This document shows positions 17,768 through 26,129 of a stretch of DNA of 64,000 nt, piece after piece; position 1 is the stretch's first letter, and every line of letters starts with the position of its first letter. Location of the stretch: positions 3,804,115 through 3,868,114 of the forward strand of contig NZ_JH597773.1 in assembly GCF_000243335.1 (NCBI RefSeq). The letters are read 5' to 3'. The notes beneath the pieces are model-generated. The model was not told the origin of the DNA. It worked only from the letters and a program-made list of their open reading frames with translations, and ran no database searches. The position numbers were made by a program, and so were the translations under genes. The DNA is from Leptonema illini DSM 21528 (GTDB taxonomy: Bacteria > Spirochaetota > Leptospiria > Leptospirales > Leptonemataceae).

Positions 17768-17816
17768 GATCGGGCGGACAATCGGCCGTATTGCGGGCGT
17801 CAGGCCGGGAAAAGGC

Positions 17817-18305
17817 TCAATTCTGCGATTCGATCTCCTGAACCTGCTCTTCAAGCTCGCGAACGCGGGCCTCAAGCCGGCGCAGCAGCCGGTGGTTCTC
17901 GACGTTGTCGCGATATCGGAGGATGAGCCTCTCAATATCGACATGAATCTCTTCCATATTCCAGGGTTTTTCCACATACAGGTTCAGGCCGCCGCGATTG
18001 ATGGCGTCGATCGCGTCTTTCAGACCGGCCTGCCCTGTTAGAAGGATCTTGATCGTCTCGGGAAGCATACGATGCACTTCTTCGAGCAGTTCATCACCTT
18101 TCAGGCCGGGCATGACCTGGTCCGTAATAACTACTTCGACCGATCCGCCCTGAGACATTATATCTTTGATCAGAGCAAGGCCCTCTTCTCCGCTTGTAGC
18201 CAGCTCCACGTCATGTGAGGCGCCAAAGAAGCGAAGCAGCTGCTCCCGCAGCGTTTCGAGAACGGCTCGCTCGTCGTCGATGCAGATGATGAATCCTTTT
18301 TCCAT
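17817..18305 (-). CDS. Single-domain response regulator with coiled-coil tail
   Basis: A 162-residue receiver protein that passes on phosphorylation from a histidine kinase not encoded in this window. The acidic pocket (D10/D11 in ICIDDE), the phosphoacceptor D62 (VVITDQVMPGLKG), the switch Thr in ILLTGQAG and the conserved Lys in VEKPW are all present. The tail (about 128-160) is a charged coiled coil, LEARVRELEEQVQEI, that probably mediates dimerisation or partner binding. There is no DNA-binding domain. Alternatively it acts as the receiver half of a partner phosphatase or cyclase system encoded elsewhere. Confidence 0.88.
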   Translation of the reverse strand: MEKGFIICIDDERAVLETLREQLLRFFGASHDVELATSGEEGLALIKDIMSQGGSVEVVITDQVMPGLKGDELLEEVHRMLPETIKILLTGQAGLKDAIDAINRGGLNLYVEKPWNMEEIHVDIERLILRYRDNVENHRLLRRLEARVRELEEQVQEIESQN

Positions 18306-18411
18306 AATAGCCTGAGATACCTGCCGTTTCTATCAGTGCCCGGCCGGTTTTCTATTCGAAAAACAGCGGCCCTCTGTTGCAAACCGAAAAAAGGTTGTTC
18401 CGGAGCAAGAA

Positions 18412-18684
18412 GTGGCAATTTCTTGCCCCATGCCTCCCACGTCGGAACTCCGCTACCTGAAAACCAGCCAGATTGTTCCGGGCAAAGGCATGAGCTTCAC
18501 CCTTTACGAAGTCGAGGGTGCCGACACCATTCTGAGAATGCTGACCACCCTGCCCGATGTGGACGAGATTTCGATCTACCCGAAGCCTCCTGTGAAAAAA
18601 CTCTTTGCTCCGGAGCGCTGCGAAACCGTTGCCGCCGAGGAGTTTCTGAAGCTCTGGGAAGAGGGCGAGTCGCGCCGGGCGTGA
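18412..18684 (+). CDS. Small conserved-looking hypothetical protein
   Basis: A 90-residue acidic protein of unknown function. It starts at GTG 18412, seven bases after a GGAG; an ATG at 18430 without a ribosome site is the alternative. It has no membrane segment. A partial copy of the dispersed GTCGGAACTCCG palindrome lies in its early codons. It is divergent from the response-regulator gene. That it is real is inferred from its ribosome site and the lack of a better ORF here. Confidence 0.5.
   Translation: MAISCPMPPTSELRYLKTSQIVPGKGMSFTLYEVEGADTILRMLTTLPDVDEISIYPKPPVKKLFAPERCETVAAEEFLKLWEEGESRRA
18440..18453. repeat. Partial copy of the dispersed palindrome
   Basis: CGTCGGAACTCCGC matches the dispersed element except at the distal end of the right arm. 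It lies within the first codons of a small gene, as the 17735 copy does for the HEAT gene. Confidence 0.5.
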
Positions 18685-18822
18685 TCCTCAGGGCTTCAGA
18701 TCGGGCGGTTACTCACTGTCGGGTCGTTCAAGAACCGGGTAGAACCATAATGACAGCATTTAACGCAAAAACATACTTCGTGTTCGTTTGTTTTTTTATT
18801 GATTTTGTTTGATTCTTTTGGG

Positions 18823-18851
18823 TTGACCTGCGTAACTGGTCTTTTTACGTA
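18823..18851 (+). promoter_or_regulatory. Weak candidate sigma-70 promoter before the lipoprotein cluster
   Basis: TTGACC (18823-18828) lies 17 bases from TACGTA (18846-18851). The -35 is close to consensus and the -10 poor. The site follows a T-rich stretch in a 203-base gap and is 36 bases upstream of the lipoprotein ATG at 18888. Position supports it more than the -10 does. Confidence 0.3.
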
Positions 18852-18887
18852 ATGCAAAAGCCTACTCTAAATAAGAGGGACAAGTAT

Positions 18888-19943
18888 ATGAATCAGTTTT
18901 CAAGAAAGGCCTCCGTACTGGTGGCCGGCGTGATGTCGCTGGCAATTCTGAGCAATTGTGGTGGCGATGACAACAACAATGATGCTCTGCTGCTTCTGGC
19001 GTTGCAGCAGCCCCCCGCATCGGGGTCAAATCCAACCATCGTAGGCTCCCCGGCAGCCATAACAACGACGCGTGGAGCAACCCTGGCTTCCTCTTCAGCG
19101 GGAAGCGCGGCCTCTCAGGCTGCCGGCATTTCGCCGACTGCCATGCAGGCAGAGCTGATGGCCAGTATGGCGCAGATTAAGGCGGCCGCACAACCGGCGG
19201 CAGCGCTGAGTTGGACCAATCAGCAGATTGATCTTTCAACGACTCCGGTCTCTTGCAACTATTGGCCTGGAGCGACTAAGGTTACTGAAATCTCAACGCC
19301 TACAGTTCAGGGCAGTTTTGCCTTCCGAACCGGTTCGAAAATCGTCATGAACGGTACCTATAACTCTACGTCCACAGGATCATATCCGAATACGAGTTCG
19401 ACGTTGGATGCCGACTATACGATGAATTCTGACTTTGTAGTGGACTTTACAGAGTGTGGAGTGACGGCCTTCGACGTGAACAACCTTGCCGCCTGGGACG
19501 GAAAGTACACTACCATTCCTGTGAAAAGCCTTGTGATTACGGGCGACGTTACATTTCAGGGGACCAGCACGAGAAAACAGCAGGGGACCTCAACAATGAG
19601 CCTGAATGGCTCTATCTATAGCTCTGAATCCAACCAGAACAGTCAATTCAGTTCTCAGTTCACCTCGTCTTCGACAGCCATGAAGGTTGCGAATACGCTG
19701 GCCGAACTTGCATCGGCCACAGCGAGCACCTCCTCTCTGACCGGCAGCGGTTCGGGTACTCAGGTAACGAATACAAAGACTGTACTGAATACCGATACCT
19801 CTGAGTATCAGGATTTTTCGATGCTGATGAACTGGAGCACGACGGAAACCGTGAAAGGAACAGTGAACGGCGAGAACGTCGAGATCACGATTCCGATGAC
19901 GCTCAGTTTCAGCTGCTCAAGCCTGAGTTCCTGCACTATGTAA
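18888..19943 (+). CDS. Putative lipoprotein, Ser/Thr-rich
   Basis: A 351-residue exported protein. The leader MNQFSRKASVLVAGVMSLAILSNC ends in a spirochaete-type lipobox (LSN-C). A short Gly/Asp/Asn linker and a low-complexity Ala/Ser/Thr stretch (about 45-110) follow, then a Ser/Thr/Asn-rich beta-structured domain with paired cysteines near the C-terminus. No family is recognised. ATG 18888 follows a GAGGG by 8 bases, and the longer frame from 18852 lacks a ribosome site. It opens a run of exported lipoprotein genes and is followed directly by a strong hairpin. Confidence 0.7.
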   Translation: MNQFSRKASVLVAGVMSLAILSNCGGDDNNNDALLLLALQQPPASGSNPTIVGSPAAITTTRGATLASSSAGSAASQAAGISPTAMQAELMASMAQIKAAAQPAAALSWTNQQIDLSTTPVSCNYWPGATKVTEISTPTVQGSFAFRTGSKIVMNGTYNSTSTGSYPNTSSTLDADYTMNSDFVVDFTECGVTAFDVNNLAAWDGKYTTIPVKSLVITGDVTFQGTSTRKQQGTSTMSLNGSIYSSESNQNSQFSSQFTSSSTAMKVANTLAELASATASTSSLTGSGSGTQVTNTKTVLNTDTSEYQDFSMLMNWSTTETVKGTVNGENVEITIPMTLSFSCSSLSSCTM

Positions 19944-19951
19944 AGCTATTT

Positions 19952-19982
19952 GATCAGACGCGAACTCAGTTCGCGTCTGATC
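19952..19982. terminator. Perfect 14-bp hairpin after the Ser/Thr-rich lipoprotein gene
   Basis: GATCAGACGCGAAC, a TCA loop and GTTCGCGTCTGATC form an uninterrupted 14-bp stem eight bases after the stop. There is no T-tract on the + side (CCCCTCC follows), so a classical rho-independent terminator is not certain. It could instead be an mRNA 3'-stabilising hairpin or processing site. Confidence 0.5.
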
Positions 19983-19999
19983 CCCTCCGGGCATCTTCT

Positions 20000-20557
20000 A
20001 TGAACCTCTGGCATTCTTTAACCATCTTTACTGTCTTTATTCTTTCCTGCTCCCATCCTCCACAGGCCGCCTTCGATCATTACCTGAATCATCTGAAATC
20101 AGGAAAGGCCGAGCCTTATAAAGAGCTCACTCTGAATGGCAAGCCGTTGCCATTTCTTGTCGGGCCGCCGATCAAGGCGCGCGACGACTTATTTCGAATG
20201 ATCGTCTCAAAGGCTCGCATCGAAACGCTCTCTTTTTCGAAGGGCGAGGACCGGGTTATCTATAAAGTTAAGATTCATACCCTTGATACGGAGAAACTCC
20301 TGGCGCAAACCCTCATGCATGTTGCCGTGATGCAACGTGTAGCCGTTGCTCCCGTTCCACCGGAGCAGCTGGAGGCTATTCCGTTTATTGAGATGTATCG
20401 CCTGGCTCTATTGCCTGATGCGCCGAAGAAGACCTTGCTTTCAGAGATTCACGTTGTGAAGAAAGACGCGAAGTGGGTCGTCGAGCCCCCTCCCGCATTC
20501 ATCGGTGCACTGTTCGGCTTCGAAGGCCCTGACGCTCCGCCGGCCGTTACGCAGTGA
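20000..20557 (+). CDS. Putative lipoprotein of unknown function
   Basis: A 185-residue protein with a short leader ending in a lipobox (TVFILS-C18 or so), which places it in a membrane after lipidation. The mature part is a small alpha/beta domain (KVKIHTLDTEKLLAQTLMH, SEIHVVKKDAKWVVEPP) with no named family; the pattern recalls DUF4878-like lipoproteins that end in a KDGKWKI strand. It lies between the Ser/Thr-rich lipoprotein and the subtilase, which starts 9 bases after its stop, so the last two are probably co-transcribed. Confidence 0.62.
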   Translation: MNLWHSLTIFTVFILSCSHPPQAAFDHYLNHLKSGKAEPYKELTLNGKPLPFLVGPPIKARDDLFRMIVSKARIETLSFSKGEDRVIYKVKIHTLDTEKLLAQTLMHVAVMQRVAVAPVPPEQLEAIPFIEMYRLALLPDAPKKTLLSEIHVVKKDAKWVVEPPPAFIGALFGFEGPDAPPAVTQ

Positions 20558-20566
20558 GGTCTGTAT

Positions 20567-22348
20567 ATGCTGACGCGCATCCTCTCGCTGACGGTTCTCT
20601 GTTCTTTATCGGTTTCAGCCTGTACGAAAAGAGACGCTGCCTCAGATTCCCTGATGGAAGGGCTGCTGCTGGCCAGTGCCGGAGCAGGGGCATTCTGCGG
20701 TCTGAGTTCCGACGGGATTGCCATGGCGGGCGAAGTCCTTCTTGATGTCACCAGTTCGAGCCCGTCTTTGATTGAAGAGTTGAAAGCGCGTGATTCTTCG
20801 CTTGCCATAATCTCATCCGGTTCAGGCCTCCTCCGAGTACAGACAGAGCGCAGCTCTGAGTGGTTCAAAGGGATTCGAGGAGTGCGAAGTGCTCAAAGAA
20901 ATTTCGTCTACCATATGCAGGCCACACCGGATGATGCCCTGTATGCCGATCTTTCCTGGCCTGCATTGATTGCGGCGCCGGCAGTTTGGGATCAGAGATC
21001 TGACTGCTCCTCCGTCGTTATAGCCGTCATTGACTCGGGTATCGGGCTTGGTCACTCCGAATTTGCCGGGCGATTGTGGACCAACTCCGGTGAGATTCCC
21101 GATAACGGTATTGATGACGATGGAAACGGTTTTGCTGACGATGTGCACGGCTGGGATTTTATCGAAGACGATGCAACGCCGGATGATCGTTACGGTCACG
21201 GCACGCATGTGGCAGGACTGATCGGTGCGGCCGGCAATAACGGGGATGGCGTGACCGGAATTTGCTGGAATGCTCGCATCATGGTGTTGAAGGTTTTCGA
21301 CGCAGCCGGGTTAACCACTACGGACCGCGTGGTTCGGGCTCTGGACTACGCCGTTGAAAACGGAGCATCGGTTATCAACCTCAGCCTCGGCGGTACAGGA
21401 GGAGCGAACGGCGATCTGACGTATGGGGCTCTTGAAAGGGCTCGATCGAGCGATGTACTCGTCATTGCCGCCGCAGGTAATGAGGGGCGGGATAACGACA
21501 TCGAGCCCTTTTTTCCTGCATCTTATGATCTGGATAATATCATCGCCGTTGCCTCCAGTTCCAGTGCCGACGGTATTAGCTCTTTTTCGAACTATGGAGC
21601 TGTATCGGTCGATATGGCGGCTCCGGGCGAATCAGTCCTGTCCACCTTCCCCTTCCTGAACGGAAAAACGGATTTCGAGGCGTTTGACTCGATCCAGGAT
21701 TGGCGTCACGTTTCTGCCTCGTGGCGAGTGGAAGAAGTGGATGCTGTAGACAAACGGCTCTGTGGACTCAGCGATCCTTCGGGAGCGGGCAGCAGATACA
21801 CGGCAAACTCCGATTCCATGGCATTCCGTCAGTACGATCCTGAGGGAGAGGGGCCTGTTAGAGTTTCTTTTCTCGCAAAGATCGATACGGAGCCCCTACA
21901 TGATCGTTTCGAAGTCCTCTGGGGAACAGGCTCTTCCGCTCCTCAGAATTTGCTGACCTATGCAACTGGCCCGCGATTCCAGACAGTCGGCTGGATCCAG
22001 TATTCTTTTCTCATTGAAGAGAGCGGTCCGATTCAGCTTGGCTTTCGCCTGAAGTCCAACAGCAGCGTTGAGGCTGAGGGAGTGACTGTTTCTGCCCTGT
22101 CTCTGAGCAGGCAGAATGATGTTTCCGCCTATAAAAGGATGTCTGGAACATCCATGGCCACACCGCTGGTTGCCGGTGCAGCTGCTCTATTGCGCAGCGC
22201 AGATCCGAGCTGCCCATACTTAGATATTAAGAACGCCCTCCTTGCCGGAGGTCGACCCGCCCCGGCCTTTGCCGGGAAGTCGGGTACAGGCCGCATCCTG
22301 GATCTGCCGGGTGCTGCGGCAAACGGGGGCACCTGCTTGTTTCCATGA
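20567..22348 (+). CDS. Subtilisin-like serine protease (S8), lipoprotein, with large insert before the catalytic Ser
   Basis: Exported subtilase of 593 residues. The leader ends in a lipobox (SVSAC19), and an inhibitor-like region spans about 50-120. The catalytic triad is complete: D156 in AVIDSGIG, H211 in YGHGTHVAG and S529 in GTSMATP, with oxyanion N305 in AAAGNEG. Between the DMAAPG loop (about 350) and the Ser motif lies an insert of about 160 residues with beta-strand character (about 362-523), where ordinary subtilases have some 20. A Ca-binding-like DDDGNG stretch lies at 183-188. GAGGT precedes ATG 20567. It may process neighbouring surface lipoproteins; no substrate can be named. 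Confidence 0.9.
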   Translation: MLTRILSLTVLCSLSVSACTKRDAASDSLMEGLLLASAGAGAFCGLSSDGIAMAGEVLLDVTSSSPSLIEELKARDSSLAIISSGSGLLRVQTERSSEWFKGIRGVRSAQRNFVYHMQATPDDALYADLSWPALIAAPAVWDQRSDCSSVVIAVIDSGIGLGHSEFAGRLWTNSGEIPDNGIDDDGNGFADDVHGWDFIEDDATPDDRYGHGTHVAGLIGAAGNNGDGVTGICWNARIMVLKVFDAAGLTTTDRVVRALDYAVENGASVINLSLGGTGGANGDLTYGALERARSSDVLVIAAAGNEGRDNDIEPFFPASYDLDNIIAVASSSSADGISSFSNYGAVSVDMAAPGESVLSTFPFLNGKTDFEAFDSIQDWRHVSASWRVEEVDAVDKRLCGLSDPSGAGSRYTANSDSMAFRQYDPEGEGPVRVSFLAKIDTEPLHDRFEVLWGTGSSAPQNLLTYATGPRFQTVGWIQYSFLIEESGPIQLGFRLKSNSSVEAEGVTVSALSLSRQNDVSAYKRMSGTSMATPLVAGAAALLRSADPSCPYLDIKNALLAGGRPAPAFAGKSGTGRILDLPGAAANGGTCLFP

Positions 22349-22436
22349 AAAGGCAGATCGTTGTAAGAATACATTTAAAAAACAGACTGAATGTTCTTTT
22401 TCTGGAAAATAGCGTATGTGACTTTGTTCAGTCTTT

Positions 22437-23906
22437 ATGGCGACTGATCTCAAAGAAACCCATGGCCCTGGTCTATTATTGTGCCTGTTGCTGCTTACCT
22501 CCTGTATGCAGGCCGAGAAGGTCAGCCTCGATTCATCGGGCCTGGAAGGCCTTTTACTGAACGGGATTACTTTGAATGCAAATTCTTCAGCAGGTGATAC
22601 CGGTGGAGGCGGAGATGGAGGCGGAGATGGGGATGGTGGGGGACCGACCACGCCGCCTGTGGCGCTGACGATGACGGCTTCGACACCAGCCTCGCTTTCG
22701 TCTCAGGATCTGCTTCTGGGCCGAAATGGCATTTCTATCACCATGAGCGAAACGCTCGACGATTCCGTTTCTCCGGTAGTGCACCTTTACATTGTTCGCT
22801 CGGGAACGGCCTATGAGCTGACCGGCTTGAATGAGACCGTTGCGGTAACCGGAAACTCTATCACTGTGGATCCTCATCTGCATGTCTGGCCCGGTATAGT
22901 TCGGATTCGTGTGGTCATAGAAAAGGCCAGTCTACGCACGGTCGACGGACGCTCGCCAGCTTCCGATATCAGCCTTGAATTCACTACGGCCGATACAAGT
23001 GGCCTCTACAGGGCTCCGATTCCGTTAACACGGACATACACGAACAGTGGCGGGGGCACACCTTACTATTCTGAGCCGGCCAGCGGGATGTACTGGATGC
23101 CCTGTGTGCAGGGGCGCAGCGGAGCCGATTGTTCAAGCGGTGTCGTTCAGCTCTTTACGTTTGAGCAGGCTCAAGCAGCCTGTGGAGCTCTGAATGCCGG
23201 TAGCGGGTACGGCGGCCTGAAAGGATGGCGTGTTCCGACAATAACCGAACTGGAAACCCTGCCCGATTACGGCAGAGTGAACCCGGCTATCAGTCCGACC
23301 TTCCCCGCAACGTGGTCTCTTCCTCATTGGACAAGCAGTTCCCGAGGGGCGGATGATGCCTTTGCCTGGACAGTAGATTTTCATGCAGGTGAAGTGCTTC
23401 TCAAAAATAAAGCCGAGAGCTTTCCTGTTCGATGCGTGCTGGATCAGCACGGATTCCATACAGACTCTGTGAGTCATGGGTTCACCTGGGATACGGATGA
23501 ATTTGGAAGCACCTACTTGACGGACGGATACAGCTCTTTGCCGAAATTTGATATGTGTCCGTATGGATATTCTGCGGGCGGCCTTTCCTGCGTCGGTTCA
23601 GGAAGCGAGCTTGCCGCACAGGCCACGATCCGTACCGCCTGTCAGGCAAGAGAACCGGATTTTTTTCAGACTCAGCTCGCTTCGGTCAATGACATGAAAT
23701 ATATCATGCGACGGTTCAACCCGTCGGGTATGGCTCCGGGGCTTGCCACTGGAAACAGTAAAATCTACTGGACCGATACAAGGTTGGTGGGGAATCCATC
23801 ACTGGGTTTCGCGGTAAACATCGCTACAGGCGAGATCTTCCTTGTAGATGTAAACACATTCAATACGGGGCGCTGCATCGTTGTTGCTCCGATTATTCTG
23901 GGTTAA
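22437..23906 (+). CDS. DUF1566 (Lcl-like) lipoprotein
   Basis: A 489-residue exported protein. A lipobox leader (LLLCLLLLTSC) is followed by a glycine/aspartate-rich flexible linker (about 53-70), a Big-like beta domain (about 75-190), and two DUF1566-type modules. These have the WRVPTITELETLPDYG and FPVRCVLDQ signatures, and Cys pairs that probably form disulfides. DUF1566 domains occur in surface lectin-like and fimbria-associated proteins. A degenerate paralogue follows directly. The ribosome site for ATG 22437 is weak. The role may be in surface adhesion or matrix binding, which is inference. Confidence 0.78.
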   Translation: MATDLKETHGPGLLLCLLLLTSCMQAEKVSLDSSGLEGLLLNGITLNANSSAGDTGGGGDGGGDGDGGGPTTPPVALTMTASTPASLSSQDLLLGRNGISITMSETLDDSVSPVVHLYIVRSGTAYELTGLNETVAVTGNSITVDPHLHVWPGIVRIRVVIEKASLRTVDGRSPASDISLEFTTADTSGLYRAPIPLTRTYTNSGGGTPYYSEPASGMYWMPCVQGRSGADCSSGVVQLFTFEQAQAACGALNAGSGYGGLKGWRVPTITELETLPDYGRVNPAISPTFPATWSLPHWTSSSRGADDAFAWTVDFHAGEVLLKNKAESFPVRCVLDQHGFHTDSVSHGFTWDTDEFGSTYLTDGYSSLPKFDMCPYGYSAGGLSCVGSGSELAAQATIRTACQAREPDFFQTQLASVNDMKYIMRRFNPSGMAPGLATGNSKIYWTDTRLVGNPSLGFAVNIATGEIFLVDVNTFNTGRCIVVAPIILG

Positions 23907-23913
23907 CAGTTCT

Positions 23914-25340
23914 ATGAATACCGGCGTAAAATCCATAGGCCTGCTTGTTCTTGTTTTGTTATCAGCCTGCATGCAGGCCGAGAAGGGCTTCTGCTGAACG
24001 GGGTTGCATTGAATGCTAATTCTTCAGCAGGCAATAACGGTGGAGGCGGAGGCGGAGACGGCGGCGGATCGACCGGCACGGCACCCGTCATGCTGGACGC
24101 CAATCCTGATGCAGCCGATGGTGTCGTCTTCGTCAATGTGCACTTCTCAGGGCTTTATTTTGACTTTGATACGAACTTGCGAGCGACAGATACGCCAACC
24201 GTCAAGGTGGCCTTCTGGAACGGCAGCGTATGGGAAGAGCCTTCGAATCTGAATATTACGACATCCATATCGGGCTCACGGCTAACCGTTCAAACCGGTC
24301 TGGTCTTTTTTCCAGAGAACACCCGCGTTCGTGTCACCGTCGTCGGTTCCACGCTGCACAGCGCCGACGGTCTTGCCGGCACACAGGACTTCACGACAGA
24401 ATTCCTCACAAACAAGATCGGGCCCCGCGTGATAACGACAGGATCGGGCAGATTTCAGTCAGCGACTTTAAGCGGAAATGATGTAGTAATTGATAATGCG
24501 ACGACTATCCGCTGGACGAAGTGCGCACTCGGAACGGCCGCGGATTGCAGTGGAACTCCGCAGCTCTATTCACAGGGCCAGGCGATGGGGGCCTGTGCAG
24601 CTTTAAATACGATGAATAGCGGAGCGGGTTATGCAGGGCGTACGAACTGGCGCCTGCCGTCTATCGAAGAACTTGAAAGCCTTCCGGACTTTGAGCGAAC
24701 CCAGCCGCTTCTTCCGTCGGCTAACTTTCCGAACCTCACAAGCGGGCAGTACTGGTCGATGAGCGCCGTGGGGCCCACCAGCACGCTTGCCTGGAGCATG
24801 AACCTTTATACGGGAGAACAGAACCAGACGGGACGAGCAACGGCGCTTCCGGTTCGATGTCTCAGCGATGAAGCAGGGTTTGGGCCATACAATTCTGGCA
24901 GCATTACGAGCGGTGGAGGATACAGGTTAGACGAAGACGGGTTGTCCATCTCGTACTACAGGCTGGATCTCTTCCCGACCTACTATTTTTTAACATGCGC
25001 GCTCGGGTTCTCATCGGTTTACTCCGGCAGCTATCTCTGCGAGACGCCACAGACTATTGCGGGAGTGCATTCTGAGCGCGTTGCTGCATGCGCCGCTGTG
25101 TCAGGTCGAAGGGCTCCAGCCATAGACGAGCTCCTGTTGATACTCCGTCGTGAACTGCCCGCAACGGGCTACAGGGCTGCGGATTTTTACGGAGCCGGCG
25201 GCGATACCATCGTCTGGTCGTCTACGACTGCAGCGGGAAGCAAGGCCTATGCCGTTGATTTTCAGACCGGAGCAATCAAGCTTTTGCCGCAGGCTGAATC
25301 ACACGCCATCCGTTGTTTGCGGACGGCTGCGCCGTTTTAA
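23914..25340 (+). pseudogene. DUF1566 lipoprotein paralogue, frameshifted after the signal peptide
   Basis: The leader (ATG 23914, MNTGVKSIGLLVLVLLSACMQAEK) matches the paralogue just upstream but meets TGA at 23995 after 27 codons. The rest of the protein resumes in another frame with LNANSSAG and runs to 25340, containing the glycine linker, a Big-like domain and DUF1566 modules (WRLPSIEELESLPDFER, LPVRCLSDE). Compared with the upstream paralogue, 28 bases are missing between two GAAGG direct repeats, which shifts the frame. The long body lacks stops, so the break is recent or the product is made from an internal TTG near 24009, without export. A sequencing error is possible. The 3' end shares the TTAA with the convergent gene. 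Confidence 0.7.
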
Positions 25341-25957
25341 TCCTCGTTGAAGCAGAGAATCATCGCCGATCCGCGCTCGGGTAGCAGCGTTAACTGAAGC
25401 GCTGTGAGCACGGCGACGACGCGATCGGCGTCGACAAGAGAGGCGTGATCGAAGCGGTCAACGACTTCGATGCGGGCCCGCTCCGGCGCTTCGCCGAAAA
25501 GCTCCGAGACGCGATGACCGTTTGCCGGGTCGCGCAGGATGACGAACTGTTCGAATCGATCAAGGCCGCGATCAAGCACGACTCCTGCGGGGCAGCGGAT
25601 GCGCGAAAGCACTTCACCGACGCGTCCGCCCAGAGGCTCGTCTGCGGCGAAGAGGCCGGCAGCTCCAAGAAAAAGATAATCCGGATTAAAGGCTTCGGTG
25701 TGCCGGACGATGGCGTCGGTAATGTTCGCCGCTTCTCTGTAAACGAAGCGAACGCGTGTTTGCAGCTCATCGGCGACGGATTTCAGGCGATCGAAGGATT
25801 CGGCGGTGTTATATGCCGCCTCTTCTCGGGGCACCGTCGGATCAGGCGAAAAATGAATGGCCTGAAGTTCTGCGGTCGGTCGCAAGAGATGCGCCAGCCT
25901 CAAAAGCAATTCGCCCATGCGCGGACGTCCGAATGATATTAGAATACGATCGCTCAT
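25337..25957 (-). CDS. UspA-like protein
   Basis: A 206-residue soluble protein. The N-terminal half looks like a universal-stress-protein Rossmann fold (RILISFGRPRMGELLLRLAHLL, then NITDAIVRHTEAFNPDYLFLGA in the position of the ATP-binding segment). The C-terminal half is unassigned and could be a second, degenerate Usp unit. It also resembles the cytoplasmic tail of CPA-type cation/proton antiporters, but no transporter is adjacent. Its stop codon overlaps that of the convergent DUF1566 copy within TTAA. tRNA-Phe lies upstream on the same strand. Ligand binding is not shown. Confidence 0.6.
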   Translation of the reverse strand: MSDRILISFGRPRMGELLLRLAHLLRPTAELQAIHFSPDPTVPREEAAYNTAESFDRLKSVADELQTRVRFVYREAANITDAIVRHTEAFNPDYLFLGAAGLFAADEPLGGRVGEVLSRIRCPAGVVLDRGLDRFEQFVILRDPANGHRVSELFGEAPERARIEVVDRFDHASLVDADRVVAVLTALQLTLLPERGSAMILCFNED

Positions 25958-26018
25958 GGCCTGAGAGGAGGAAATCAGGAGGATCGGTTTTCGTCAAGGG
26001 AAACGGAGGAGGGGAATA

Positions 26019-26091
26019 TGCCCAGGGGCGGAATCGAACCACCGACACATGGATTTTCAGTCCATTGCTCTACCGACTGAGCTACCTGGGC
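26019..26091 (-). tRNA. tRNA-Phe (GAA)
   Basis: The minus strand folds as a full cloverleaf: acceptor GCCCAGG paired with CCTGGGC, a D-arm GCTC/GAGC, an anticodon loop CTGAAAA giving anticodon GAA, and a T-arm with GGTTCGATTCC. The discriminator is A. CCA is not encoded, as TAT follows. Confidence 0.97.
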
Positions 26092-26129
26092 GACCGTTGC
26101 AGACACTGTTTTCCCTGCCGGGAGTCGTG

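Noticed and set aside
24556-24571. GTGGAACTCCGCAG resembling the dispersed palindrome
   Set aside because: Several mismatches in both arms and inside a coding region; likely chance.
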